A stretch of DNA of 64,000 bases from contig NZ_RAXV01000001.1 of the NCBI RefSeq assembly GCF_003611465.1, positions 240,087 through 304,086 of the forward strand, read 5' to 3'. The translations under genes and the position numbers were made by a program. Below are positions 21,175 through 31,074 of this stretch, one piece after another. The DNA is from Acinetobacter tianfuensis (GTDB taxonomy: Bacteria; Pseudomonadota; Gammaproteobacteria; Pseudomonadales; Moraxellaceae). The stretch's first letter is position 1. Each line of letters begins with the position of its first letter. Below the pieces are notes generated by a model, which saw only the letters and a program-made list of their open reading frames with translations, had not been told where the DNA came from and made no database searches.

Positions 21175-21195
21175 AATGTATGTATTTCATACATT
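21175..21195. repeat. Perfect short inverted repeat upstream of pstS
   Basis: AATGTATG (21175-21182) and CATACATT (21188-21195) flank TATTT. It lies in the 626-base gap between ddc and pstS, about 330 bases before the Pho box, with no gene nearby that would explain it. Operator or small-RNA hairpin are both possible. Apart from this repeat and the Pho box I see nothing else in the gap. Confidence 0.45.
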
Positions 21196-21526
21196 TGTAT
21201 TTGGATCTATGCAATGTTCATTTATTTAATTTAGGAACATTATTGTTTTGGCGCAATGCAATGAAAAATGGGTGTGTAGCAGCTTGAAGTATTATGAATT
21301 GGAAACTATGGAATAGTATTTTTTTTGATTTTTAATTGATTGTTTATATGAAAAGTACAGTTAAAGTAGGGTCACTAACGCCATAGCTTGCGATAAAATG
21401 TACTGTCTATGGCAAAGAGCTTATTTTTCTTAAAATGAGATGATCGAGGCGGGTAACTTGTTCTGCGGGTTGCTTGTGATATTTTCACAATAATTCTTAA
21501 TTTCGATATTTTCATACATCATAAAA

Positions 21527-21565
21527 TCGTCATAAAGCTGTAACCTGATTGTCATAATCTAAAAT
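21527..21565 (+). promoter_or_regulatory. Pho box and -10 element of pstS
   Basis: Three PhoB half-sites are spaced at 11 bases: TCGTCAT (21527-21533), CTGTAAC (21538-21544) and TTGTCAT (21549-21555), against the consensus CTGTCAT. They are followed by a -10-like TAAAAT (21560-21565), so PhoB would replace the -35 contact. The site lies 82 bases before the pstS start. Confidence 0.8.
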
Positions 21566-21647
21566 CAAAATGCAACTATCGAAATAAGTACAAAACTTCA
21601 AACAACAAGTGGCGTACTCCAAAAAGCATGAACTAAGAGAGATCAGA

Positions 21648-22673
21648 ATGCGCTTTAATAAGATTGCACTTGCATTGGCATTAACAGGGGCGGCTGCTGC
21701 AGCAACTGCAAACGCAGCACGCGACACAGTACAAATTGCTGGTTCTTCTACAGTGCTTCCATACGCAAGTATTGTTGCAGAAGAGTTTGGCAATACATTC
21801 CCGCAGTTTAAAACACCCGTAGTGGGTTCAGGCGGTTCTTCAGGCGGCCTAAAGCAATTTTGTAACGGTGTTGGCGACAACACAATTGATATTGCAAACT
21901 CTTCACGTGAAATTAAAGATACAGAATTAGCTGAATGTAAAAAGAATGGCGTAAACCAAGTATTAGAAATTAAAATTGGCTACGACGGTATTGTATTTGC
22001 TTCTAACTCAACGAAAGCCGCTTATAAACTGCGTCCGCAGCATGTCTTTGCTGCTTTGGCTGCAGAGCTACCTTCTAACGGTAAAATGGTAAAAAACCCG
22101 TACACCCGTTGGAGTCAAATTGATAAATCACTGCCGAATGAGGCGATCACTCTTGTAATTCCAGCTTCGAATCATGGTACGCGCGAAGTGTTCCAGGAGA
22201 AAATGGTGGATGCAGGCTGTGAAACTTATGCTGCAATTAAGTCTTTAGATAAAGATGCGAAGAAAAAAGCATGTTCAACTTTCCGTAAAGATGGCCGTGT
22301 TGTCGAGATTTCAGGTGATTACACTGAAACATTGGCTCGCTTGAAAACCTCACCAAATGCAGTGGGCGTATTCGGTTTAGGTTTCTATGATCAAAACCGT
22401 GACAAGCTGCGTGTTGCAACAGTAAATAATGTAGCGCCATCTGAGCAAACGATTTTAAATGGTTCTTACCCTGTATCACGTCCGCTGTTCTTCTACGTGA
22501 AAGGTGAGCACCTTAAATCAATTAAAGGCTTACAGCAGTACACAGAATTTTTCTTAAGCAAGAAAGTTTCTGGCAAAGGTTCAAAATTAGACCGTGCAGG
22601 CTTGATCTCTTTATCTGATAAAGAGCGTGCTGCAGTTCTGGCTAACTTTAAGGCTGGCAAAGCTGTTAAATAA
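21648..22673 (+). CDS. pstS: Phosphate ABC transporter substrate-binding protein PstS
   Basis: Periplasmic phosphate-binding protein of 341 residues. A signal peptide MRFNKIALALALTGAAAAA ends at ANA-ARD. Phosphate-contact motifs are IAGSSTVLPYA, GSGGSSGGLKQFC and NSSREIKDTE, and the central region carries SNHGTREVFQEKM. It belongs to the PstS type found in Pseudomonas/Acinetobacter, which lacks the classic TGAGA variant. The start at ATG 21648 (AAGAGAGA upstream) is chosen over a GTG 39 bases earlier, which would spoil the signal peptide. It is first in pstSCAB and controlled by the Pho box upstream. Confidence 0.94.
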   Translation: MRFNKIALALALTGAAAAATANAARDTVQIAGSSTVLPYASIVAEEFGNTFPQFKTPVVGSGGSSGGLKQFCNGVGDNTIDIANSSREIKDTELAECKKNGVNQVLEIKIGYDGIVFASNSTKAAYKLRPQHVFAALAAELPSNGKMVKNPYTRWSQIDKSLPNEAITLVIPASNHGTREVFQEKMVDAGCETYAAIKSLDKDAKKKACSTFRKDGRVVEISGDYTETLARLKTSPNAVGVFGLGFYDQNRDKLRVATVNNVAPSEQTILNGSYPVSRPLFFYVKGEHLKSIKGLQQYTEFFLSKKVSGKGSKLDRAGLISLSDKERAAVLANFKAGKAVK

Positions 22674-22772
22674 AATGAATGAATCAGCTGGTGGCAAGTT
22701 GAACTTGCCATCGGCTTTTTTGCATAGATCGTTTTTTCAAACAATGACAATTGGAAAAACAGTGGAGAACAC

Positions 22773-24152
22773 ATGAATCTGCTACTTTTGGGTGTGTTGC
22801 TGGCGATTATCGCCGTCGCTTACCAAATTGGCTTAACCAAGAGCCGCAACCTAGCAGGTAAGGGGCAAAATTCTGCAATGCTGCACTCACGTCCGGGTTA
22901 TTACGGAGCGTTGGTTGCGCTGTGGTGCGGTATCCCTGCTTTTTTAATTTTGATTGTTTGGAACTTGGTCGAACCGAATATTTTACGTCATCTGATTTTA
23001 AGCAGTGTTCCTGCAGATGTCGCTTCTCATTTAGATCCAGCAAGCACTAATGTGCTGATGGACCGTGTTCGCGCCATTGCTTCAGGTTTTGGTGTAACAG
23101 ATACTCCTGCGGCTTATGAAGTTGCGGCAGCGGAGCAGTTAAGTAAGGTACAGACGATTGGTACTTTTGCGAAAGTGGCGGTGGTGATCAGTGCTGCATT
23201 AATAGGTTTAGTGATTGCGAAAAAACGTATTGCTTCACAGTTCCGTGCGCGTAACCAAGTTGAAAAAATCATTAACGTCGCCTTAGCGCTATGTTCTGGT
23301 GTTGCTATTCTCACAACAATTGGCATTGTAATGTCTATGTTTAGTGAGGCAATGCGTTTCTTTAGCTTTGTAAATCCAATCGACTTCTTTTTGGGAACAG
23401 AGTGGAATCCTGGATTCAGCACTTCAGGCTCAGCTGAAGGCAGTTATGGCTTGCTGCCATTGCTGTGGGGAACCCTTATGGTCAGCGGTATTGCACTGCT
23501 GGTTGCGGTGCCGCTGGGACTCATGATTGCAATTTATCTTGCTGAATATGCATCGCCAAAATTCCGCTCTTGGGCAAAGCCGACCATTGAGGTTCTGGCG
23601 GGTATTCCAACCATTGTTTATGGTGTATTTGCTTTAATGGTCATTGGCCCTTATGCCAAAAATTTAGGCGCTATGATTGGTCTAGACATCAATGCAACCA
23701 GCGCGTTAACAGCTGGTTTCGTGATGGGCATTATGATCATTCCATTTGTATCATCGCTTTCAGATGACATTATTACTCAGGTTCCTCGTGCATTGCGTGA
23801 CGGCTCTTTGGGCTTGGGTGCAACCAAATCTGAAACGATCCGCCAAGTGGTGTTACCTGCGGCGCTGCCGGGTATTATCGGCGCTTTCTTATTGGCAGCA
23901 TCTCGTGCGATTGGTGAAACTATGATTGTGGTGCTGGCTGCCGGCAACAGTCCATTGCTGCACATTAACCCTTTAGAAGCGGTATCAACAGTTACCATCA
24001 CCATTGTGAATCAATTGACAGGTGATACAGACTTCGCCAGCCCGCAGGCATTGGTGGCATTTGCATTAGGTTTAACGCTGTTTGTAATTACATTAGGTCT
24101 GAACATTATTGCACTTTACATTGTGCGTAAATATCGTGAGCAATACGAATAA
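22773..24152 (+). CDS. pstC: Phosphate ABC transporter permease PstC
   Basis: Inner-membrane permease of 459 residues, about 140 longer than E. coli PstC because of an N-terminal extension with two or three extra helices and a periplasmic stretch (residues 1-190). The core holds GLLPLLWGTLMVSGIALLVAVPLGLMIAIYLAEYA and the binding-protein-dependent transport loop with the EAA-like stretch VPRALRDGSLGLGATKSETIRQVVLPAALPGIIGAFLLA. A GGAGAAC site lies before the ATG. It overlaps pstA by one base (TAATG), which indicates translational coupling. Confidence 0.93.
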   Translation: MNLLLLGVLLAIIAVAYQIGLTKSRNLAGKGQNSAMLHSRPGYYGALVALWCGIPAFLILIVWNLVEPNILRHLILSSVPADVASHLDPASTNVLMDRVRAIASGFGVTDTPAAYEVAAAEQLSKVQTIGTFAKVAVVISAALIGLVIAKKRIASQFRARNQVEKIINVALALCSGVAILTTIGIVMSMFSEAMRFFSFVNPIDFFLGTEWNPGFSTSGSAEGSYGLLPLLWGTLMVSGIALLVAVPLGLMIAIYLAEYASPKFRSWAKPTIEVLAGIPTIVYGVFALMVIGPYAKNLGAMIGLDINATSALTAGFVMGIMIIPFVSSLSDDIITQVPRALRDGSLGLGATKSETIRQVVLPAALPGIIGAFLLAASRAIGETMIVVLAAGNSPLLHINPLEAVSTVTITIVNQLTGDTDFASPQALVAFALGLTLFVITLGLNIIALYIVRKYREQYE

Positions 24153-25543
24153 TGACTACTTCAAACACTTCACCTTTGGATCTTCAAGCAGATCCGCGAG
24201 CAGCGGCTGAGCAGCGTGAAAAACGTAAGAAAGTCATTGAAAGCTCGCTGGCTAAACGCCACCGCAAAGAAAAATCATTCCGTATTTTTGGCTTTAGTTC
24301 CGTAGTCATCGGCTTGCTTTTTGTTGTGCTGTTATTCAGCAGCATTTTAGCGAAAGGCTTGCCTGCTTTTTGGCAAAGCAGCATCAGCGTCCCTGTTTAT
24401 TTTGACCCTTCAATAATTAATGCTGGGGCGAAACCTGTACAGCGTCAAGGTGAATCACCGGCGCAATATGAACAGCGTTTTATTGAATGGCAAATGAATA
24501 TGGGAATGGTGGACTGGGATGCATTAATTATCAACGGCATTATAGCTAAAGATAAATCGCTTGAAGCGAACCGTGATGATTTAAGTACGATGTATACCAG
24601 TTCGGAGTCTTACCGTTTGCGTGACATGGTCTTTGCAGATCCATCGCTGATTGGTAAAACCAAAGATATTAAAGTGCTTGCTGACGCCAATGTTGATGTG
24701 TGGCTGGCAGGCAATATTGACCGCTCGCTGCCTGATGAGCAGCAGCAGTTAAGTCCTGAAGTGCGTCAGCTTGCAGATAAGCTGGAAGCCAACGGTATTA
24801 TTGAAAGCACATTCAATACGAATATTTTTGCAAGCCCGGATTCGCGCAGTTCACCTGCAACGTCAGGTTTGGCTGGCGCATTTATGGGTTCACTCTTCAT
24901 GATGATGATCGTGATTTTGATCTCGATCCCTGTAGGCGTTGCATCTGCCATTTATCTTGAAGAGTTTGCGCCAAAGAACTGGCTGACAGATGTAATTGAA
25001 GTCAACATTAACAACTTGGCTGCTGTTCCATCGATCGTATTTGGTCTTTTAGGCGCTGCCATTTTTATTGGCTGGATGCACATGCCGCTTTCTGCACCAT
25101 TGGTCGGCGGTTTAGTGCTGAGCTTAATGACCTTGCCGACAGTCATCATTACAACACGTGCATCACTGAAAGCTGTGCCGCCATCTATTCGCCAAGCAGC
25201 TTTAGGTTTAGGCGCATCTCGTTTGCAAACGGTTTTTCATCATGTGCTGCCGCTGGCGCTGCCGGGTATTTTGACTGGCGCGATTATTGGCGTCGCGCAA
25301 GCACTGGGTGAAACAGCGCCGCTTTTATTAATTGGTATGAGTGCCTTTGTTGCCAGCGTACCTGCGACGCCGCTGGATCAGTCGACGGCATTGCCTGTAC
25401 AAATTTTCTTATGGCAGGGTAATGAATTGCGCAACTTCTTTGAAGGGCGTACAGCAGCGGCAATTATTGTACTTCTTGCGTTAATGATTGGCTTAAACAG
25501 CTTAGCCATCTGGTTACGTAAGAAATTTGAAGTTCGCTGGTAA
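24152..25543 (+). CDS. pstA: Phosphate ABC transporter permease PstA
   Basis: Second permease half, 463 residues, also longer than E. coli PstA (296). A charged cytoplasmic N-terminus (AAAEQREKRKKVIESSLAKRHRKEKS) and one helix are followed by a ~170-residue periplasmic insert (SISVPVYFDPSIINAG onward) before the conserved core: AGAFMGSLFMMMIVILISIPVGVASAIYLEEFAP and PPSIRQAALGLGASRLQTVFHHVLPLALPGILTG. It lies between pstC and pstB and is co-translated with pstC. Confidence 0.93.
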   Translation: MTTSNTSPLDLQADPRAAAEQREKRKKVIESSLAKRHRKEKSFRIFGFSSVVIGLLFVVLLFSSILAKGLPAFWQSSISVPVYFDPSIINAGAKPVQRQGESPAQYEQRFIEWQMNMGMVDWDALIINGIIAKDKSLEANRDDLSTMYTSSESYRLRDMVFADPSLIGKTKDIKVLADANVDVWLAGNIDRSLPDEQQQLSPEVRQLADKLEANGIIESTFNTNIFASPDSRSSPATSGLAGAFMGSLFMMMIVILISIPVGVASAIYLEEFAPKNWLTDVIEVNINNLAAVPSIVFGLLGAAIFIGWMHMPLSAPLVGGLVLSLMTLPTVIITTRASLKAVPPSIRQAALGLGASRLQTVFHHVLPLALPGILTGAIIGVAQALGETAPLLLIGMSAFVASVPATPLDQSTALPVQIFLWQGNELRNFFEGRTAAAIIVLLALMIGLNSLAIWLRKKFEVRW

Positions 25544-25549
25544 GAGGAT

Positions 25550-26470
25550 ATGATTATGAATACAGCTGTTGAAAATTCCTTAGATCAGGATAAGTCAGTG
25601 AATCAAAAAGAAACGCAATTTACATCGTTTGAACAAACAGCATCACAGCCTGCGACTTCTTTTGTTTCGCAGTTTGATACCCAAGCTGCTGCAAAGAAAG
25701 ATCAGCAAACTTCAAATGTCAAACTGAGCACTTCAGATGTACATGTGTATTATGGCGAAGCAGAGGCCATTAAAGGCATTGATCTGAACATTTATGAAAA
25801 TGAAGTGATTGCTTTTATTGGCCCGTCTGGCTGCGGTAAATCAACCTTCTTGCGTACACTTAACCGTATGAATGACACGATTGATTCATGCCGTGTGACA
25901 GGTAAAGTCATGCTGGATAATCAAGATATCTATGATCCGAACTTGGATGTGGTATTGCTTCGTGCACAAGTGGGTATGGTCTTCCAAAAGCCGAACCCAT
26001 TTCCAAAGTCTATTTTTGACAACGTTGCTTATGGCCCGAAACTGCACGGTTTAGCGCGTGACAAATATGACATGGAAGAAATTGTAGAAAACAGTCTGCG
26101 TAAGGCGGGTCTGTGGGATGAAGTGAAAGACCGTTTAAGCCAGCCTGGTACAGGTCTTTCAGGCGGTCAGCAGCAGCGCCTATGTATTGCGCGTACCATT
26201 GCAGTCAGCCCAGAAGTGATTCTGATGGATGAACCGTGTTCTGCGCTGGATCCGATTGCAACAGCAAAAGTAGAAGAGCTGATTTCAGAGCTGTCAAAGC
26301 AATATACAATTGCGATTGTGACGCACTCAATGCAGCAGGCGGCGCGTGTTTCTGACCGTACAGCTTACTTCCATTTAGGTGATTTGATTGAAGTGAATTC
26401 AACTGAAAAAGTCTTTACTCAGCCAGATCATCAGCTGACTGAGGCTTATATTACAGGCCGTTTTGGTTGA
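25550..26470 (+). CDS. pstB: Phosphate ABC transporter ATP-binding protein PstB
   Basis: The ATPase of the Pst importer, 306 residues. An unusual ~55-residue polar, Gln/Ser/Thr-rich N-terminal tail precedes the ABC domain. Domain motifs: Walker [22 protein letters not shown]-loop [17 protein letters not shown], signature [14 protein letters not shown], Walker [14 protein letters not shown] and H-loop [14 protein letters not shown] directly precedes the ATG at 25550; a second ATG at 25556 is an equally fair start. The gene is followed by a terminator, so phoU is not part of this operon. Confidence 0.96.
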   Translation: MIMNTAVENSLDQDKSVNQKETQFTSFEQTASQPATSFVSQFDTQAAAKKDQQTSNVKLSTSDVHVYYGEAEAIKGIDLNIYENEVIAFIGPSGCGKSTFLRTLNRMNDTIDSCRVTGKVMLDNQDIYDPNLDVVLLRAQVGMVFQKPNPFPKSIFDNVAYGPKLHGLARDKYDMEEIVENSLRKAGLWDEVKDRLSQPGTGLSGGQQQRLCIARTIAVSPEVILMDEPCSALDPIATAKVEELISELSKQYTIAIVTHSMQQAARVSDRTAYFHLGDLIEVNSTEKVFTQPDHQLTEAYITGRFG

Positions 26471-26491
26471 TTTTTTTGAATTTTTATATAA

Positions 26492-26519
26492 CAAAAACAG
26501 AGCTTTAAGCTCTGTTTTT
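26492..26519 (+). terminator. Rho-independent terminator of pstSCAB
   Basis: CAAAAACAGAGCTT/AAGCTCTGTTTTTG, a perfect hairpin 21 bases after the pstB stop. Confidence 0.9.
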
Positions 26520-26691
26520 GTTTTGAATTAGGTCTGAAAATATTGTTGCTGATATGCCGTTTGCGGTTCTGTTTATATTAAAAAGCTGTAAATATAAACA
26601 AAAATATTTAAAAAATTGTCTATAAAGTCATGGTTATAGCGGTTAATTTGATTTAAAAAAATCATGCATATTTAAATTAGGGATGGTTTTT

Positions 26692-27117
26692 ATGCCTAGC
26701 TCAAAGCAGGACATTATTCAATTTTTACAGCAGTCATTTCCGCCAAGCTTAGAAAATGCGGAAATTGTTGAAGTAAGTGATAAAAGCGCAGTGATGCTTT
26801 GGAAAGTCAGCAGCATTGATCTGCGTCCAGGAGGCACAATTTCAGGGCCGACAATGATGGCGCTGGCAGATTTAGCAATGTATGTTGCTATATTGGGGGA
26901 AATAGGTTTGCAGGGCCTAGCGGTGACAACCAATATGAATATCAATTTTTTACGTAAGCCCTCAGGCAATCAAAACCTGCGCGGTGAGTGCCGGCTTATA
27001 AAGGTGGGTAAAGTACTGGTTGTGGGAGAGGTCTGGATTTATTCAGTTGATCTGGATGAGCCTGTGGCGCATGTGACAGGAACCTATTCGATTCCTCCCG
27101 TACGGTCAGTTCTCTAA
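26692..27117 (+). CDS. PaaI-type hotdog-fold thioesterase
   Basis: 141 residues with the hotdog fold of PaaI/YdiI-type acyl-CoA thioesterases: LRPGGTISGPTMMALADLAMYVAILGEIG (the central helix, with the catalytic Asp of ALADLA) and TTNMNINFLRKPSG (the following strand). These enzymes hydrolyse aryl- or acyl-CoA; the substrate here is unknown. The start at 26692 is preferred because TAGGGA lies about 8 bases upstream; the earlier ATG at 26683 would overlap that site. It stands alone between pstSCAB and an unknown gene. Confidence 0.85.
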   Translation: MPSSKQDIIQFLQQSFPPSLENAEIVEVSDKSAVMLWKVSSIDLRPGGTISGPTMMALADLAMYVAILGEIGLQGLAVTTNMNINFLRKPSGNQNLRGECRLIKVGKVLVVGEVWIYSVDLDEPVAHVTGTYSIPPVRSVL

Positions 27118-27288
27118 TATTTCAGCAGCGCGGCATTTTACCTTTCGTCTGATTTTAATGTGCGCTGCGTCGTTATTTATTAAATTATTGACAGCTTTTT
27201 TGCAAGAGCAAGCGTGTTGTCACAAAATGTAAACTTCGAAAAATAAATAAAAAAATATAATAAAAACAGAGATACAGAGAGAATAGTC

Positions 27289-28257
27289 ATGACATCCGCA
27301 GATCATGAAGTTTTGGGGTTATTAAAAAATAGTGTCCAGCCGCTTTCAGTCAAGCTAAGTGAAATGCTGAATGAGCACTATTCACATCAGACGGAACGCC
27401 GCGGCTGCGGTTATACCCAAGCTACGCGAGTATTGGCAGAGTATGTAAATAGCGCCCGCGACAGCGAAGATTTTCAAGATTTAAAATTATTTGAAAACTG
27501 GGAAACGAAGCAGCTGCGTAAAATTATAGAGCACAGTGCAACGCATCATTTAGATTTATCGGATTGGCATAATCTGGATCAAAATACGCAAGTGCAGGCG
27601 TATTTGGCTGTAGCAGATGATGGTGAATATAAAACAGCATTAGATACAGAATACCGAAGACAGGCTGCGCTGCGTAATTTAAGCCAAAAAGCGACTTTAG
27701 AAGAAAGTAAGTTAATTTGCAGTCTGATTGAAGACGTTCTATTGCCAAAGTCAGCCGCCAATACGGGACTGGTTGAGTTGAATAATATCAGTGACAAGCC
27801 CAAAGTCGGATCTTGCCCGATGGCGGAAAATTTCTTTTTAAAAATTGCCCATCGCCAATTGCTGCGTCAGGGTGAAATCAATATTTTTGTAGATGATGAT
27901 GGCCAGCCTTTGCTGATGGAAAAAATGAATATGGGAGATGATCACTCCTGCATTAGCTTAAAACCGCTCATTATGAATGGTATCCGCTTGCCAGTCGGTT
28001 CGCTTTTTTCTGTAAATTATGACCGTGCCGAAGTGGCAGATAAAAGGCCAAATAAGGAGTTTAAAGGTTATGTTATGCATCATACAGCCATTAACGGTTT
28101 TTGGTTTTTAAGGCTGACAACACTGGCGGTCTCACCTGAAAACCGTAAACGCGCTTTCAGTACGCACTTTGAACAGCAGGTTGCAAATGGTTTATTCAGT
28201 CCGGGAACGACTGAAATGCAGCAATTGATTAATGTCGCGCTTTCACAACTGGATTAG
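27289..28257 (+). CDS. Conserved protein of unknown function linked to a deacetylase gene
   Basis: 322 residues with no signal peptide, membrane helix or motif I recognise. The first ~110 residues are helical and charged. The second half reads as a mixed fold (FLKIAHRQLLRQGEINIFVDDDGQPLLMEKMNMGDDHSCISLKPLIMNGIRLPVGSLFSVNYDRA), followed by YVMHHTAINGFWFLRLTTLAVSPENRKRAF. The start has ACAGAGAGAA upstream. It lies only 5 bases before the deacetylase gene, so the two are translated from one message and may act together. Confidence 0.8.
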   Translation: MTSADHEVLGLLKNSVQPLSVKLSEMLNEHYSHQTERRGCGYTQATRVLAEYVNSARDSEDFQDLKLFENWETKQLRKIIEHSATHHLDLSDWHNLDQNTQVQAYLAVADDGEYKTALDTEYRRQAALRNLSQKATLEESKLICSLIEDVLLPKSAANTGLVELNNISDKPKVGSCPMAENFFLKIAHRQLLRQGEINIFVDDDGQPLLMEKMNMGDDHSCISLKPLIMNGIRLPVGSLFSVNYDRAEVADKRPNKEFKGYVMHHTAINGFWFLRLTTLAVSPENRKRAFSTHFEQQVANGLFSPGTTEMQQLINVALSQLD

Positions 28258-28262
28258 TCCTT

Positions 28263-29138
28263 ATGCTTGATGTTTGTTATTCACCATCCTATTTTGCAAA
28301 AACGCATACCAATAGTATGGAAAAGCTTAAAGCAGTTGCTGATGCTTTAAGTGAGCTGGGTCAAATTCAGTTTCATGAACCTGAACCGCTGAATATAGAT
28401 ATTTTAAAACAGCTGCATGCAGTAAATTATGTCGATGCATTTTTAACAGGTACACCTGAGAAACTGGCAACTTTTGCTGGTTTTAAGCCATGGAATACAC
28501 AGCTGCGTGATGCTGTGCTGCGGATTAACGCTGGGCAGATTTTGGCTGCTGAACTGGCTTGGCAAAAGGGCATATCTGCGAATATTGCGCAAGGCTTTCA
28601 TCATGCAGTGCATGAATTTGGCGGGGCATTTTGTACTTTTAACGGTTTGGCGCTGATTGCGCAGCATTTTCCAGATAAAAAAATTTTTGTTTTGGATTGT
28701 GATCAGCATGGGGGAAATGGCACAGCGGAATTTACTAAACAGCTGGACAATTTATTCAACTTCAGCATTTATGGCTTGGCTTTTGGCTGTCCGACCTATG
28801 AGCGTTCAATCACACGGCATATCCATAAAGATAAAGGTAACTTTGCTCAGTATACTTTAGCTGTACATGAGGCTTTTCAAAAAGCAGAAGATTGGGGTGC
28901 AGATTTAATTGTGTATCAGGCAGGCATGGATTGTCATCAGGCAGATCCATTCGGCTCCAGCTGGTTCAGCAGTGAATTGATTCAAAAACGTGAGGAGATG
29001 GTCTTTAAGCTGGCAAAAAGGAGCCAGATACCGCTGATGTTTGTATTGGCAGGAGGCTATCAGAAGCTGGATGATTTGGTAAGCCTGCATGTTTCAAGCT
29101 TTCGTGCGGCGTTACAGGTATATTATTTGGACTCATAG
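28263..29138 (+). CDS. Histone-deacetylase-family protein
   Basis: A 291-residue arginase/deacetylase-fold enzyme. Zinc and catalytic features appear conserved: the HH pair in GFHHAVHEFGGAFCTFNG, Asp and His ligands in VLDCDQHGGNGTAEF, the second Asp ligand in YQAGMDCHQADPFG and the transition-state Tyr in LAGGYQKL. One departure is seen: the usual D-x-D-x-H-H-G-N-G-T has Gly in place of the second His. Bacterial members act on acetylpolyamines, acetoin-related or acetyl-lysine substrates; the target here is unknown. It is coupled to the unknown upstream gene and ends at a terminator shared with nadB. Confidence 0.88.
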   Translation: MLDVCYSPSYFAKTHTNSMEKLKAVADALSELGQIQFHEPEPLNIDILKQLHAVNYVDAFLTGTPEKLATFAGFKPWNTQLRDAVLRINAGQILAAELAWQKGISANIAQGFHHAVHEFGGAFCTFNGLALIAQHFPDKKIFVLDCDQHGGNGTAEFTKQLDNLFNFSIYGLAFGCPTYERSITRHIHKDKGNFAQYTLAVHEAFQKAEDWGADLIVYQAGMDCHQADPFGSSWFSSELIQKREEMVFKLAKRSQIPLMFVLAGGYQKLDDLVSLHVSSFRAALQVYYLDS

Positions 29139-29149
29139 AGATTGCCATA

Positions 29150-29181
29150 CAAAAAACCGAGTCATATTGATTCGGTTTTTT
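29150..29181. terminator. Bidirectional terminator between the deacetylase gene and nadB
   Basis: CAAAAAACCGA(G)TCA / TGA(T)TCGGTTTTTTG hairpin, with A and T runs on both sides, between convergent stops. Confidence 0.85.
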
Positions 29182-29197
29182 GTATTTTGGGCTGGTT

Positions 29198-30847
29198 TTA
29201 GCCTGTAATTTCCACAATATTCACCAGAGGGCATTGTGTTTGAAAGTCGGGCGGTGTCAGCACAGTTTTACGCAGTTCAGGAGCTAAGTCCGGATAGTCT
29301 AAAGTAAAGTGTAAGCCGCGTGATTCTTTACGCTCCATGGCGCAGCGGACAATCATTTCAGAGACAAGCACTAAATTGCGCAGTTCGATTAGGTTCTTAC
29401 TGACCTGATAATCTTGATAATATTCCGTAATTTCACGCTTCAGCATTTCTATGCGGTGCAATGCCCGCTGCAAACGTTTTGTAGTGCGGACAATCCCCAC
29501 ATAGTTCCACATGGTTTGACGCAGTTCATCCCAGTTCTGCAGAATGACGACATCCTCATCTGGATTTGTTACTTGCGAATCATCCCATGCAGGTACAGCA
29601 GGCGATGAGTAGTCCGCATGATAGCTGTCCTGAATATGTTTAGCTGCACTCATGCCATATACAAAGCATTCTAAAAGTGAGTTGCTTGCCATTCGGTTTG
29701 CGCCATGCAGGCCGGTATAGGAGGTTTCACCAATTGCATACAGGCCGGCAATATCGGTTTCGCTGTGCTCATCGACGACAACGCCGCCGCAGGTATAATG
29801 CGCTGCAGGTACGACAGGTATCATTTCTTTGGTGATGTCGATGCCCAGCTCCAGCAAGCGTGCATAAAGTGTAGGGAAGTGCTCTTTAACAAAGCTTTCA
29901 GGTTTGTGCGTGATGTCCAGCCAGACATGACGAATGCCCAGCCGTTTTATTTCATAGTCAATTGCGCGGGCCACAATATCACGAGGTGCAAGTTCTGCGC
30001 GGTCATCAAAACGCAGCATAAAGCGCTCACCGTCAGGCAAACGTAAATAAGCGCCTTCGCCGCGCATCGCTTCGGTAATTAAAAATGAGCGCGCTTGAGG
30101 GTGGTAGAGGCAAGTGGGATGGAATTGGTTGAATTCCATATTGGCAACACGGCAGCCCGCACGGTATGCCATAGCAATGCCGTCACCCGTAGCAATGTCA
30201 GGGTTTGATGTATATAAATACGCTTTCATTGCGCCGCCGCAAGCAAGTGCGGTAAAGGGGGCAAGGAAAGTATGGACTTGATCTGTATGCTCATCTAAAG
30301 CATAGAGGCCTATGGTGCGGTTGGTTTCATCTAAGCCAAGTTTTTGGGATGTGATCAGATCGATCGCAATATAATTTTCAAAAATTGTAATATTTTCTTT
30401 TTCTTGCGCACGCTGTACTAAGGTGGTGGAGATGGCGCGGCCTGTTGCATCTGCAGCGTGAATAATACGGCGCTGGGAGTGTCCGCCCTCACGGGTTAAA
30501 TGCAGCTGAGCATCTTCATCAAGTGTGAATTGAACGCCATGATTCAGCAGGAAATCAACCGAAGGCTTGCCGCCTTCTACTGTTTGTTTAACAGCGCTCA
30601 ATTCACATAAATGAGCGCCTGCGATCATCGTGTCATCGATATGCTGTTCAATCGAATCCGTTTCATCTAAAACTGCTGCGACACCGCCTTGGGCATAAAA
30701 AGTGCTGGCATCGGTGAGCGTGGATTTAGCTAATACAGCAATGTTGAAATGGTTTGGCAATGACAGTGCTAAGCTCAGGCCAGCACCGCCGCTGCCGACA
30801 ATAATCACATCAAAATGATGCGTTGTTTCTAAATTAGGCATATCCAT
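29198..30847 (-). CDS. nadB: L-aspartate oxidase (NadB)
   Basis: A flavoenzyme that oxidises L-aspartate to iminoaspartate for quinolinate and NAD synthesis. The 549 residues contain the FAD-binding [89 protein letters not shown] and [24 protein letters not shown], then the C-terminal helical domain. The start [14 protein letters not shown] is the longest; the second Met is two codons further in. It is divergent from the MucD-type protease gene, with a 227-base gap. Confidence 0.96.
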   Translation of the reverse strand: MDMPNLETTHHFDVIIVGSGGAGLSLALSLPNHFNIAVLAKSTLTDASTFYAQGGVAAVLDETDSIEQHIDDTMIAGAHLCELSAVKQTVEGGKPSVDFLLNHGVQFTLDEDAQLHLTREGGHSQRRIIHAADATGRAISTTLVQRAQEKENITIFENYIAIDLITSQKLGLDETNRTIGLYALDEHTDQVHTFLAPFTALACGGAMKAYLYTSNPDIATGDGIAMAYRAGCRVANMEFNQFHPTCLYHPQARSFLITEAMRGEGAYLRLPDGERFMLRFDDRAELAPRDIVARAIDYEIKRLGIRHVWLDITHKPESFVKEHFPTLYARLLELGIDITKEMIPVVPAAHYTCGGVVVDEHSETDIAGLYAIGETSYTGLHGANRMASNSLLECFVYGMSAAKHIQDSYHADYSSPAVPAWDDSQVTNPDEDVVILQNWDELRQTMWNYVGIVRTTKRLQRALHRIEMLKREITEYYQDYQVSKNLIELRNLVLVSEMIVRCAMERKESRGLHFTLDYPDLAPELRKTVLTPPDFQTQCPLVNIVEITG

Positions 30848-31074
30848 CGAGCTAATTTGAAAAAAGTTTGATAATAACAGCGGTTTTTCAATTAAAACGC
30901 AAGCCTTAGTGCATGTTTAAATGATGAATATTATTCATAGACCGTGTATTTTTAAGGAATAATTAAATTGTTGTTTATAAGAAATTAATTAAACATTTTA
31001 TTACGCATGAATAACGAGCTTTGTGATAAAAACTAACGTATTTCAAAATATCAAAATCAGGGTAAATACTTGGT

